A stretch of DNA of 64,000 nt. Origin: Dermanyssus gallinae. Taxonomy: Eukaryota; Arthropoda; Arachnida; Mesostigmata; Dermanyssidae. Shown here in pieces: positions 46,356-57,619 of this stretch. Numbering within the stretch: position 1 is the first letter of the stretch; each line of letters begins with the position of its first letter. The position numbers were made by a program, and so were the translations under genes. Below the pieces are notes generated by a model. The model ran no database searches. It saw nothing but the letters and a program-made list of their open reading frames with translations, and was not told where the DNA came from. The DNA lies in the NCBI GenBank assembly GCA_003439945.1, contig QVRM01004832.1:1-64000 (forward strand), read 5' to 3'.

Positions 46356-47391
46356 CAGGGTGTTGCAGGAATATTTGAAGCGCGATATGTGGAATTGTAG
46401 AGCTCGTTAAAGCAAATGTTTTTTGCAATGGAACATAGTCTCTGAGAAGTCTTGTTTCGAAGTGACAGTGAAAATTACTACAATTTGTGACACTGGTGTT
46501 TTTGCCCTACATAGGAGCACAAAATGTGCTGTTGCGAGACAACCAGTCTTCCTAGACAGAAACTAAGCACACCGTCGTGTTCGTGATAAAATTCTAAAGA
46601 ATATGCAAGGCCGGTCAGAAGACGCGACATGGTCGTTTAGAAGAGAATTCGCCAAAAATGAAGTTTTTTTATTAGCGTTTACGCCAAATACTTCAGAATC
46701 ATAACCCTACGACCACCCACGTGTTCAAAGCTAACATATAAAGCAAATGCGCATTTCATGGCGATAATTTTGGTACCAAACTTATGGCAATGCGAGCTGT
46801 GGTTGCGGAGTAATTACGATTTTTCGGCGGGATGTCCAGATTAAGTGCATGAAAAATGACGCGCTGCGGCTGTCTCGCGACACGTCGGCGGTAGTGAATG
46901 TCGCCACACAGTCATTTTACATGCACTTAATCTGGACATCCCACCGAAAAATCGTAATTACTCCGCAACCACAGCTCGCATTGCCATAAGTTTGGTACCA
47001 AAATGATCGTCATGAAATGCGCATTTGCTGAATATGTTAGCTTTGAACACGTGGGTGGTCGTAGGGTTATGATTCTGAAGTATTTGGCGTGAAGGCTAAT
47101 AAAGAACTTCATTTTTGGCGAATTCTCTTCTAAGCGATCATGTCGCGTCTTCTGACCGGCCTTGCATATTCTTCAGATGGAGCAGAATTTTATCACGAAC
47201 ACGACGGTGTACTTAGTTTCTGTCTAGTTTTTGTACTCCTATGTCGGGCAAAAACACCAGTGTCACAAATTGTAGTAATTTTACTCTCACTCCGAAACAA
47301 GATTTCTCAGAGACTATGTTCCATTGCAAAAAACATTTGCTTTAACGAGCTCTACAATTCCACATATCGCGCTTCGAATATTCCTGCAACA

Positions 47392-47393
<2 letters not shown>
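46356..47393. mobile_element. Foldback element with about 500-bp inverted arms
   Basis: The left arm (46359-46860) and right arm (46911-47393) are reverse complements of each other over nearly their whole length, separated by a 50-bp loop. The right arm lacks about 30 bp present in the left (near 47227). The outer end reads TACAGGGTGTTGCAGG with TA flanks on both sides, and the right flank is (AT)n. No coding frame is credible. TA flanks and CAGGGTG ends suggest a non-autonomous DNA transposon mobilised by a Tc1/mariner-type enzyme; that part is inference. Relatives lie at 15641, 21255 and 22390. Confidence 0.85.

Positions 47394-47438
<45 letters not shown>
47394..47438. repeat. (AT)n abutting the foldback element
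   Basis: 45 bp of TA from the element's right end. Confidence 0.95.
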
Positions 47439-47442
<4 letters not shown>

Positions 47443-47852
47443 GTAAAAGTGTTTATAGCCAGTGAAAGTATCGTGTCGTGTAGTGCGCCTTGCAAAAGGC
47501 ATACACATTTTTTATAGCATTTTTAATTATTATACGTTTCACAAGCATAGATTAATGCCAATGGCTAAACTGTAGACGGTGTATTGAACGGCTCTTGTCT
47601 ACTCTAAGCACCGACGGTGGCAATAGTAGGTTTACATACTGGAATGGAAGAGCTAGACAACACGCCTTTAAACATTTTTCCACCACTTTATTACCTTCGG
47701 GTTAAAAATTCAGATTAACGCAGGGGGACTTTTTACCGTGTACACCATCTTAAACGCCATGACTCGTGATTACGTTCGAGCGTCTACAAGCGGTCCTTGA
47801 ATTAAAGAAAGTCTTAAGTATAAATACTACAAATAAGTTGTGCCTGGACGAC

Positions 47853-47873
47853 AATAATAATAATAATAATATT

Positions 47874-47948
<75 letters not shown>
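47853..47948. repeat. (AAT)n microsatellite
   Basis: About 96 bp of AAT with one ATT inversion of phase near 47870. The poly-Asn and poly-Leu frames across it are artefacts. Confidence 0.95.
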
Positions 47949-47949
<1 letters not shown>

Positions 47950-49207
47950 TTTCTTCTACTAAGGCACTACACAAAAATGGAACACATTTTACAGAATCCA
48001 GATTCGAGTCGCTGATTTGCAGACTGACAGATTGCTGTAAATAGTATCAGAAAGGCAACGTAACTGTAAAAAAATCTAAAGAATTATTTAGTAGAAGCGT
48101 GACTTTTATAAATTTTATGATTATCAGGATGAATCAAAAGCATGTGGTGCGCGGCTGTTTTACGCTATGCGAGAGAAGCCATTTTGAGTAGATGTGAATA
48201 AAACACTAGATGTTCTGCGCTGTCATGCGATCATACTACAACCTACCACAAAGTGTCACGATTATGGTAATATAAAGCGCTTTAATAGATAATAAATAGT
48301 TTATCCTGGTGCACCCCTGGTGTAACCCTTCAGAAAAAAAATATTTACATTACTGCTGAAAGCAACAAATCAAAGTTTAACCTTCAGGACTATTGACCAC
48401 ACGATCAATACAACATGCTTTCAATCTCTGAGGCAGCGTTGTATATCCCGGCGTATCCATTTCATATCCATTACAGTACGAAGGGTCACAGAATCGTTTG
48501 ATATGCTGCAATGCTTGCCCAATGGTTGAAAAAACTTGCTGCACCGAACTTTGAGTTCACTCGAAAACGAAACGCCAAGATCGTGCAGCATAGTTGTTGC
48601 ATTCGTTACGGAAATAATCCGTTTTGCACCACCGTAGTGCACCGTAAGTTTCACGAGACATGTCGGTCGACAAAAGCCATTGGACATGTTCTGATGAAAT
48701 GCCCTATCTTATCCTATTCGGTGGCTTACCAACGGGTAAACGATATCAAGAGAAAATAAGAAAAACGATTTGAAATCAAATGATGGCCTTGCAAATGTTC
48801 CCAGAGAAACATCCAGATCTACTGCCACGCTGAAACATGACCTAGTCCAATAATAGGCGCTCGACGACAAGACTGTTTCCACATAGGCCACCCGACACTG
48901 TCATTCGCCATTCTGTGGCTGTTCCGCTTTCGCATGAGTTCGCACTGTTCGAATAATTGAGCGCGCTTGAATATCTCTATCAGACATCCGCACCGTTGTA
49001 TCGATCGTGGTTGTACAATATTTCCGACCACTGGTGAAAAAAAGAAAGCTTTAACATCGTTACCTTAGACAAACTCAGCTGTGCGGTCGTCATATGACAG
49101 TTAGGCAATGCCGACGGCCGAACGCCGTTATTTAGTCCCTTCTGAGGGACGAAACCTCACAAAATACGCCTATGCTACAGACTGGATAAATGCGCCACCC
49201 TTTAAAA

Positions 49208-49209
<2 letters not shown>
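47949..49209. other. Unassigned; possible mobile-element remnant on the minus strand
   Basis: Minus-strand frames at 48421-49031 have moderate composition ('GYTTLPQRLKACC' near 48400; 'CELMRKRNSHRMAND' near 48910). Terms like 'LPQRL.AC' are seen near the C-terminus of some mariner-type transposases, but this is too weak to call. Confidence 0.25.

Positions 49210-49262
<53 letters not shown>
49210..49262. repeat. (AT)n microsatellite
   Basis: 53 bp of TA. Confidence 0.95.
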
Positions 49263-49263
<1 letters not shown>

Positions 49264-49859
49264 TGCATGGGAGGTTTTACGCTACTCATGATATTGTCCT
49301 AACCTTTCAGACATTTCAGATTATAATATAATTTACGCTCGCTTCGGACAAATCCATAACTCATAAACAATCCCAGATAAACCTTCGATAATGGCAATCA
49401 CAGATCAAAGCTAGACATTACGTTGCCAACAGAAGAAACCATTCATCGACTAACTGACTGGATGATCTACTATAAGAAACGGTACGTAACAATCTCCGTC
49501 ACTTAAGCTTCTTCTCGGTCCTTTCTCATCACACAAGAGTAACGCACTCCCAGGCTAAATTATAGGCGCGTACACAATGTGTTCACCAGCAAAGTACCTC
49601 ATCTCATTGAGTGCTTGCCAGCTGAAATCTGTGCACCACTATAATAAGCCCACTGAGTCCAGCTCCCGTCAATAGCCTAGGACAGCCAATCGCCCTCGGG
49701 CTACTGGCGCAATAGCCAGATCCAAAGCCAAAAAGCGAACAACATGCCACCGCTTGCGACAAGTAAATTCACGCCGGGACGGCACCGACCGAAATATTTA
49801 TCCCCTCGGGAGAAGTTTGAGAAAGTCAAAAAGAAAACCAGTTAAACAAAGGATCAAGA

Positions 49860-50777
49860 TCATGTGTAACAGTATGCGCCAATAGAAGCATCGGACCCAG
49901 ACGCAATTTGCCACACCCAGAATGTTTACAGAGCCATCCAAATGCACTCAGACCGACGATGAATGCTCACCTGCGGAGGCTATCCTAAGCCTTTAAAAAC
50001 GGTACGGTTGATCTTTTTACAGAAAACCCGGTAAACCACAAGGAGACTCCTCGGCATAATCTCCTATAAGTATGCTCGCCTGTCTATCCAATGTAGCGGA
50101 GCATATCATCAAAGAACGACTAGTAACAGAGCTAGAAGTTAAGGAAGCGCTGTCCGAAACCCAGGACGGTTTTTGAGCTCGACGCTCCACATATTCAGTC
50201 ATAAGCAACGTTGTATATACTAAACTATACTAAACATAGCTAAAACACAGAGAAATGAGCTATGCTAGAATACCAAGAGCAACCCGGTCGTATTGTCTGG
50301 CCATCCTCTCGGGTATCAAAAATGCATTCAACACGCTTCCGTGGGACACCATAGAAAAAGCACTCGTAGATAATGTCGTTTTTTCCTATTTACGACGTAA
50401 CTAAAAGATCGAACGTCTACCTACAATGTCGTGGAATCACAGCCGGCGTCCTCCAGGGGTCCGAACTGGGACCCAACTGTAGGCAGAAGTCTATTGCGCA
50501 TCGGCTACGCATATCATCTGGCACTGATCGTCATGTCCACAACGAGAATCTGCTCAACGAAACAGGCAACAGAGTCGTGACGGATATCGGGCAATACCTC
50601 AACACGCTAGGCACCAACAAGAAACAGAAGCGATTCATTTAAACTGCCAACAGCGCCCTTCAGATGAACTAAATTTATGGCTGGAAAGACATGCAGTAAC
50701 GTCCAGATCCATAGTTAAGTATATGGACATGATTCTGGATAACGCTCTCACAGAAACACTCACAGGAACTCGCATGC
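49860..50777 (+). pseudogene. Older R1-clade LINE (host of nested insertion), 5' part
   Basis: In broken frames it reads 'LKTVRLIFLQKPGKPQGDSS', 'LACLSNVAEHIIKERLV', 'EALSETQDGF.ARRST', 'SGIKNAFNTLPWD' and 'GVLQGSELGP' (RT motif B). 'YMDMILDNALTETLTG' follows. These occur in the order expected for an R1 RT. Stops and shifts are common. The copy is interrupted at 50777 by a younger R1 and resumes after 51810. Confidence 0.75.
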
Positions 50778-51797
50778 ATTTTGGCTAGGACCAGGAGAGC
50801 TTCGGTCGAGACTGTTCGATACGCCCGGCTTACCCTGATTGCCAGCGTTCGTTGGGTCGACCTTAGTGCCCCCCTATTTTATTTGGTCCTATTTTATTTG
50901 GTCCTAGCCAAAATGCTGCCATGGGACCTCCTAGTGGCTGAACGAAGTAAAATGTATCTAGACGAAGGTCTGGATCTCACCAGGGCCAGGAGTGCCACCA
51001 TATCGGCCTGGCATGAGGAATGGGCGCAGGTAAGACCCGGTGTGACCACAGGGAGCTGGACCAAGAGTCTGATACCAGACCTCAGGGTATGGTATGACCG
51101 CCGACACGGGGAGCTTTCCTACTGGACGACTCAGGTTCTGACCGGACACGGCCAGTTCCAGAGCTACCTGTCAAGGATCAAGAAGGCCATCAGCGATATC
51201 TGCGTACTGTGCGACTCTGGAGAAACGGACAACGTAGAGCATACTGTTCTGCGGTGTGATGCTCTCAGGGAAGCACGGGACGCAGCACCAACCGCTGTGA
51301 GGGGCCGACCCATCAAGGAGGTGGTCTCCCATATGATGACTTCGGCGGAGGCATGGAGGGAGGCGACGAACTTGTTCGACGCTGTTTTGACACTCAAGAC
51401 AGCCAAGGAAACGGCCAGGCGGGAGAGGTTTGAGCGGGTCTCTCGGGAGAGTGGTCGAGACGAGGAGCCGAGGGAGGGGGGAGGGGGTGGGGAGCAGCCA
51501 GGCCCTCATGGTCTCGACGCACCCTCACAGGACGGATTACAAAATGGCATCCCCCTATCCAACCGCAGGTAGACATGCGGGATGATAGTAAGGGATAGAG
51601 CTGATTGAAGGAGAACGGCAGGGACGCCTCTCCCACGGTTTCGATGTAATGCCAAAGTAATACCGAGCCTGGGGGGGTGGGGAGGAATCCGGGTTTAGTG
51701 GGTTTGCGAGTCTCACACTAGTCACGCAGGCTGCTAGTGGCGCATGTGCATCATGCATTACCGAAACCTCCCAGAACAAAAAAAAAAAAAAAAAAAG
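50778..51797 (+). mobile_element. Young R1-clade insertion: 5'-truncated, 5'-inverted, poly(A)-tailed
   Basis: It is flanked by a perfect 13-bp target-site duplication GGAACTCGCATGC (50765-50777 and 51798-51810). The 3' end has a run of about 20 A (51778-51797). The main body (about 50899-51572) encodes the intact ORF2 C-terminus; about 205 bp of 3' UTR follow. The first 90 bp (50778-50868) are inverted: their reverse complement reads 'RTLAIRVSRAYRTVST' then 'EALLVLAKM', which is exactly what should precede the direct body starting 'LVLAKMLPWDLLVAE'. About 18 bp at the break are present in both orientations, and a 15-bp filler is duplicated at 50875-50904. Confidence 0.92.
50899..51572 (+). 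pseudogene. R1-clade ORF2 C-terminal domain, open fragment
   Basis: 224 codons without interruption. It starts in 'VLAKMLPWDLLVAERS', then 'WTKSLIPDLRVWYDRRHGEL' and 'TTQVLTGHGQFQSYLSRI', the R1-type C-terminal region. The cysteine-histidine knuckle 'CVLCDSGETDNVEHTVLRC' (C-X2-C-X9-H-X4-C) follows. A low-complexity Gly/Glu tail ends at a TAG. There is no RT domain, because this insertion is truncated, so it cannot be functional alone. The longer open frame back to 50781 reads through inverted and filler DNA. Confidence 0.85.
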
Positions 51798-51810
51798 GAA
51801 CTCGCATGCG

Positions 51811-52000
51811 CTACGCAGCAAAAAAGCTTCCAGGACCTCAGAGTAAGTGGGACCTAAGCTAAAAAAACTTTACGAACCACAGAATCTCTTAGAAAGCTAA
51901 CTCGTAAAGTAGCCATGCTCCGTTCTTCTCTGATGAAAATATATTTGTCGTGGACACTAAACAACAACAACAATATCACTCTAAACGGAGTAAAATTTAA
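51811..52000 (+). pseudogene. Older R1-clade LINE, continuation after the nested insertion
   Basis: Joining across the target-site duplication restores reading: '...LTGTRM' is followed by 'RYAAKKLPG', then, frame-shifted, 'LRKLTRKVAMLRSSLM'. This matches the part after the RT domain. The end is approximate. Confidence 0.5.
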
Positions 52001-52210
52001 TTGGTACCGTCTTGTCGACTATATGGTAAAATTAGCTACGTTTTGATAATATCATGGAGAAGAAGAACCTTTTGGTGCACTTCTAAAAAGTATTACCTGG
52101 CATTACCTGAGGCCGACGGCGTCTGCAAAATGCTCCACATTCTAACTACCCGAGCTTTGCCTCGCCACGGAACTTGTCATATGAGTAATATATGAAGTTT
52201 CAATATATGA
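52001..52210. other. Unassigned, short spacer
   Basis: No gene; contains 'tatatgaa.tttcaatatatgaaattt' close to the R1 3' fragment. Confidence 0.3.
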
Positions 52211-52280
52211 AATTTCGGGAATGCATGGTGCACATGCGTCACCGGCAGCAAACAGGGACTAGTGTAGGACTCACAAACAC
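52211..52280 (-). mobile_element. R1 3' end-only fragment
   Basis: The plus-strand text 'tttcgggaatgcatggtgca', 'catgcgtcaccggcagc' and 'gactagtgtaggactc' is the reverse complement of the last 75 bp before the poly(A) of the R1 at 50778-51797, with some substitutions. Confidence 0.75.
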
Positions 52281-53990
52281 AAACAAGCATGGCATTGCCT
52301 CGAAGTACCTTTTGTACCGGAAGAGGTGCCAACGATGTGCTGCGGAGACGAGCGGTTTGATGACAGGCTAGAAGGAGATCTGAATGAAAAACCTTTACCT
52401 AAAACCGGCGAAACGACAATTGTTCTGTGCGGCAAGAAAATTATACGGCTGAGAGGGAAGGCGGTGGCAAGAACGGAGAGACAGATGAGGGATGTAAAAT
52501 CGGATTAATGTCATTCACGCCTTACGTGAGGCATGTTTGAGCTGTGAAATGAGCTTCGGCTGAAGTCAAATATATAGGCAAAGGTATGGCCCGTGTAGAG
52601 CAGCAGGGGTCGCCAGCTTGAAGGGAAGACGGCCCTGGACAGCGGACCCTGTACGCGGCGCCTGATCCGAACAATTCAGTAGTTTTAGGCAATGCGCATC
52701 TGTCGAACGTACAGGATGCATCAGTCATAACATTTGTCCTAGCTAGAATAACAGCCTGGGTCTTTGAAATAAGGAGACGTGCTCGTCTCAGGCGATTGAG
52801 ATGAGCAAGATCGTCGGAAGACGATGCTGATGCGGATGCGAACGGATTAAATGTTTTCTAAAAGGGACGACCGGAGTACCCGAAATAATCAACATATATA
52901 GAAAGACTACGATATACAAGTATGGTACGACAGGCGCCATGTGTAGATTACCTACCATCTAACTCACGTGTTCAGAGATCGTGTTCTGAAAACCTTATTC
53001 GAAAACCTAAACCTTATTCGATAGTCGAATATATCTATCTATCTAATATGTGACAGTGGAGAGGACGGCAGAATAGGGTGCCCAGATTTCGAGGAATCAA
53101 TCCCCCGCGTGCACGGTGCAGATTATGCTTGAATCGGAGAATAAGTGGACTCATGTGTGCCATTTTTTTCCGACAGATTAGGTATTACCATATTCCGGCC
53201 ATGTCCGGGCTATACTGACTAAATTAAGCTTTCAGTGGGTATAACATGAGCCTAGATTGCTAGATACAAGTTCCACATTATCCACCAATATAATCGGTCG
53301 GGCGTTGTTATTTAAATAAAAAAAAAGCTTAAAATAAATGATAAGGTACAAATGCTTAAATGAAAGTGTGCAGGGCTAATTGGTCGGTTTTGTTCCTGGC
53401 AAACCGTGGGTGCATCTGTTTTGATGAAAACCCAGGCTAAAACCACATGCCTGTCCTACAGCTTTCATCGCCAAGAATGCGGTCGAGCCAATACGATCAG
53501 AAGGGGCAACCTTCCTAGAGCAGGAATGTGCCCCCACTAGCTGGCGTAGAAACGGCTGGCCGCGTCCCTTCTGATCGGTGTCTTTCGAAGCTGTCACCGC
53601 CTCCACTGTCATTACAGGCTATCATGTCACCATGCTTGAACTAATAATACGAACCTACCTTCGTAGGAAGGCGGTGGTAATTCGCTCGCAATATTATATG
53701 GATGGGTTCCCCTCACCCCTCCCTCCCATCAGAGCATACGAACAGATGCACATATGTACCCGGACGAGGCAGGGGGGAATCTTCTGTTTGTCGGTCGCTG
53801 TTGGTCGTGCACCTCTCTCTCTCTCTCTCTCATTCTCGGCCTCGTGTATTAGCTGAGGACGGTGAAAGGGCAACGAAAGAAGACGATGGCTAGAGACGGA
53901 TGGGAACACACCGAATATATATATATATATATATATATGTATAAGGGCCCGCACAATGGATGGACAAATGAAAGATCCCCATCGTAGCGA
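52281..53990. other. No assignable gene
   Basis: Short frames only; a CT run at 53815-53832 and (AT)n at 53917-53940. Nothing recognised. Confidence 0.35.
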
Positions 53991-54540
53991 CACGGCCGTT
54001 GCCGTCAACGTCGTTTCTGCTGCCTTCAACACCGTCGCCACGTGTTAAGGTACGCAGCGGCGTCTATAACGACCTTGTCGAGGTACCCGTGCCGAAGTAT
54101 GGGTGTGCTGTAGCGTGTGCGTGTGCAAGTTGGTGTAGGTCGAAGGGCAGAGCTTTCCGTTATACGAGGGGGGGGGGAATCCTCCTCTATTCCCTCGTCC
54201 TATCATCTCCGGCGCAGCATGGTCAGTCTACATGTTTCCGGCTATTCGAGTGCACCGGTCGACAACGACGACGACGACAACAACAGCAACAACGACGACA
54301 ACTAGAAGAACAGAAACAACAACACCAAGACCACCGGCTACTGCGAAAGTTGCCGCTGCTACTGTAAGCGGCTTTGTGGGTAGCAGTAGTCGTATTAGGA
54401 GTAGGGATTGGTGCTGTTGCTGTCGTTGTTGCTGCCATTATTGTTGTTGTAGTGGTTGCGCTACCAGCAAACGCCGTAGGCAGGAAATGCCCAGAGAGAC
54501 GATCATGCGTCACTGAATGACGGTTTCCCATAAAGGTAGA
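53991..54540. other. GC-richer segment with (ACR)n/(GTT)n triplets
   Basis: ACG/ACA triplets at 54260-54330 and GTT/GCT triplets at 54410-54460. A minus frame 54531-54223 starts 'MGNRHSVTHDRLSGHFLP', whose first 25 codons are not repeat-derived, so a small exon is possible. The plus frames are mostly Thr tracts. No family recognised. Confidence 0.3.
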
Positions 54541-54754
54541 GTAGCCGTTAAAATATTAGCGATACAATGAATGCGTATGAAAACGGAATATGTGAAATTA
54601 TGAATATATGAATATATGTACTACTAATACTTATATATATAGTCCGGGCATTCTGCAAGCATTTAAGATACACTCGACCACTTGCTCCCTGAAGTCGGCT
54701 AGGTAAAAGCATTGTCATTCGATGTTTGTGATGCCGTCGGCTTGGTTACCCGAG
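54541..54754. other. No recognisable gene
   Basis: Short AT-rich spacer. Confidence 0.4.
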
Positions 54755-55073
54755 TCCAGCAGCATCTATACGTTGTGCAATAAATAAAAGCTTTTCAGAC
54801 CTGCGGCTGAAACCACTTAGTGCCAACCTTATGCGACTCCTCTCGAAATGTTTGCGTGACTTTTAGTACAATAATTGTCAGGATGGGGTTCTAGGCGTAA
54901 TCGAACTCATGCAGATATCAACTATATCGTGTTGTTTCTAGCTTTAAAAGTTTTATATATATATATATATATAACTTCTAAAGTTTGCGTGACTTTTAGT
55001 ACAATCATTGTCAGGATGGGGTTCTAGGCGTAATCGAACTCATGCCTATATCGTGTTGTTTCTAGCTTTAAAA

Positions 55074-55145
<72 letters not shown>

Positions 55146-55340
55146 TTCTAAAGTTTGAAACAACACGATATAGTTGATATCTGCATGAATTCGATTACGC
55201 CTAGAACCCCATCCTGACAATTATTGTACTAAAAGTCACGCAAACATTTCGAGAGGAGTCGCATAAGGTTGGCACTAAGTGGTTTCAGCCGCAGGTCTGA
55301 AAAGCTTTTATTTATTGCACAACGTATAGATGCTGCTGGA
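54755..55340. repeat. Long inverted repeat, arms about 200 bp, with (AT)n centre
   Basis: The left arm 54755-54956 and right arm 55142-55340 are near-perfect reverse complements: 'tccagcagcatctatacg' at the left outer edge, its complement at the right, then 'ccttatgcgactcctctcg' and 'ggatggggttctaggcg' blocks inward. The centre holds a truncated third copy of the inner arm (54973-55077, left-arm orientation) and (AT)n at 54957-54972 and 55078-55141. 'gagttcgattacgcc' on the right-arm strand is a weak B-box-like match, so the arms may be two head-to-head copies of a small retroelement. Confidence 0.85.
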
Positions 55341-56402
55341 TGTGATGGTGACAAATGACCAAATGAAGACAAGAGCCTGGCTTTCAATTTCGTTTAATTT
55401 CGAGTCTCCCTAAATTAAGTCTCCTTAACACGATCTGTCCGAACGCAAGTCCGAACATAAATCATGGTAATAATAACGGTTGTAGTACCCGCAACAAATA
55501 GCCGTTGGTTAGGTAGGTCGAACTAAAATTTTATAAGACCAGTCAGATACGGAACAAACCACACGCTAATGTGCTTCGTCAAGACAAACTGCTACGTCTT
55601 TTATGTACATGCTCTGGGTAATACAGCCTTTTGGGTGATAGCAAAGATGTTTTAAAACGCATGGCGGACAACTTCGGCACCAGAACCCACTTAAAACAAT
55701 GACGGTGGGACCGAAAGAATGTTAGTATATAAAAGTGTAGTATACTGCATATGTGTGCGATCCATAACGGACAATTTTAGAATACACCCGTTTGGGCTAT
55801 AATAAAGGTGTCTCTATGTGATGGTATATCCTACTGACTGCAACGGCCCCCTGCTGCTTCAGGCAAGACTACGAGCCTTTCCGCCTGAATTTCGACTTTG
55901 TGTGTCACACCTCCTGGACTATTCTCCTGTCAACGTCTCAAAAATTTTTTAGGAGACATGACAGACAACCTGACGTCTTCGGTACACGAAATCCTTTAAC
56001 AAGATGTCTAACTACTGGTGGTTTTCAAGTATAATAAAAACGCCGAAGGAACGCTATTGCTTACGGGAAATATACACGCGTCGGAAGGAATGCAGAAAGA
56101 CATGACACAGTCTGATCAATAAGATATGGAAAAACAAGGTAGTATGTACGAAATTAAACTATGCGACGGGGCAAATGAACTCGGGATACATAAATTGTTG
56201 GAAATAAATCATTGCGGCAAGGTCACAGACTTGGCCAGAAAAACAATCAAGTCTCCATTCTGACAGAGGCCTCTCGGTTGTAGTGTTGCAAAGCTTAATA
56301 TTATGGCTGACGAAATCTCTTTGATAGAATTCTGCGTGTGAGCAAATAATTGCATGCAGAACGCAAACAACATACAACAAATAGCAAATAAAGCATTTGC
56401 GG

Positions 56403-56407
<5 letters not shown>
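55341..56407. other. No recognisable gene
   Basis: Unassigned sequence; short frames only. Confidence 0.4.

Positions 56408-56463
<56 letters not shown>
56408..56463. repeat. (AT)n abutting the 5' end of an R2-like fragment
   Basis: 56 bp of TA, then 'aaataaataaat', then open coding sequence. Confidence 0.95.
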
Positions 56464-56464
<1 letters not shown>

Positions 56465-56473
<9 letters not shown>

Positions 56474-57568
56474 TTGGCCTTCTTACCGGTTGCCAGAGGC
56501 GGACTGGGCCTGCTTGAAGCTGTTTCTTTTTCAGTCGCAGCACACATCGCCTCTTTACATTCGGCGACTAGTAGTGTCGAGTCTATCCTGGACATCCGGG
56601 CGATTGCAAACTTCCAGGCCACGCTTGAACAGACTCACGATGACGCCATCGCATTCTGCGGGTCTCTACCGGAGACTCCTTCTCTTCAGCGCGCGTGGTC
56701 AGAACTGGCAAACGACGGCCGATGGAACGGACTGTGGGACCGAACAACTACGGCCGCTAGCAAAGCGAGGTTACAGGCAGTTTCGTCGCCCGGTGCAGGT
56801 GCATGGCTACACGCTCTCCCGAGCCCTCAGCTGGGTACCCTGCTCGACGATGAGTCTACACGAATACTAGTCGGGTTGAGGTTAGGAGTTGAGCTAGTCT
56901 CCCCACACCGGTGCAGATGCGGTGACGAGGTCGACTCCCTAGGTCACCATGGACTCTCCTGTCTCCAGAGTTCAGGCAGAATCGCACGCCACTCGGCGTT
57001 GAATGAGACATTTAGCAGAGGGCTTCGATCGGCAGGCTACCCATGCATTTTGGAGCCGTCTGGCTTAGTCAGAGACAATGGAAGGAGACCTGATGGAATG
57101 ACCCTGACTCCCTTCGAGCGGGGCCAAATGCTGGTGTGGGACGCGACCGTAACCGACTCTTTAGCCCCCTCAATGGTCGGTACGGGCGCAGCCCGCTCTG
57201 GACACGCGGTAGCCCTAGCGGAAGCAGCCAAGTGCAGAAAATATTCAAGCATCAGTTATCCACACTTGTTCTCACCGCTTGCATTCGAGACATTGGAGGG
57301 GCCTGGGTCGCTCACGACGAAACTGCTCAAGGATGTCGGGAAAAGATTGGCGCTCGCTACAGGAGACAAGAGGGCGGGCGAGTATTTACTGCAACGTCTG
57401 TCATTAGATGTTCAGAGGGGGAACGCCGCTTCGGTGAGAGGTACCATGGCTAGGTGGACCAGCCCAGGCCTGGACCTAGTGCCTTGAGGGACCTTGACCC
57501 TTGCCCCAGCGGGCTGTGCACACGTTCTTACATCACAAATGTATATTTTGCTACACTTAAATAAATGA

Positions 57569-57570
<2 letters not shown>
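56465..57570 (+). mobile_element. R2-like LINE, 5'-truncated copy with intact C-terminal ORF
   Basis: Coding frame 56474-57487, 337 codons, no stops. It starts inside the post-RT region ('FLPVARGGLGLLEAVSFSV'), continues through 'ARLQAVSSPGAGAWLHALP', and has a CCHC knuckle 'CRCGDEVDSLGHHGLSC'. Then come 'RHSALNETF' and a 'RRPDGMTLTPFERGQMLVWD' block. The P-D...W-D arrangement after a CCHC knuckle is the layout of R2-type restriction-like endonucleases, so I infer such a nuclease; the clade is not proven. The 3' UTR is about 80 bp and ends at (AT)n (57571-57611). Lacking RT, it cannot move by itself. It is the best-preserved of five fragments of this family in the window. Confidence 0.8.

Positions 57571-57611
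<41 letters not shown>
57571..57611. repeat. (AT)n abutting the R2-like 3' end
   Basis: 41 bp of TA. Confidence 0.95.
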
Positions 57612-57613
<2 letters not shown>

Positions 57614-57619
57614 GTGTTG

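Noticed and set aside
47750..48044. Poly-Asn and poly-Leu frames
   Set aside because: Translation of an (AAT)n microsatellite.
50781..51572. Full 263-codon frame as one protein
   Set aside because: The first 40 codons read through an inverted R1 piece and duplicated filler; only the part from about 50899 is genuine R1 ORF2 sequence.
54223..54531. Possible small gene on the minus strand
   Set aside because: Only its first 25 codons are non-repetitive; the rest is Thr and Cys/Ser tracts from triplet repeats, with no family match.
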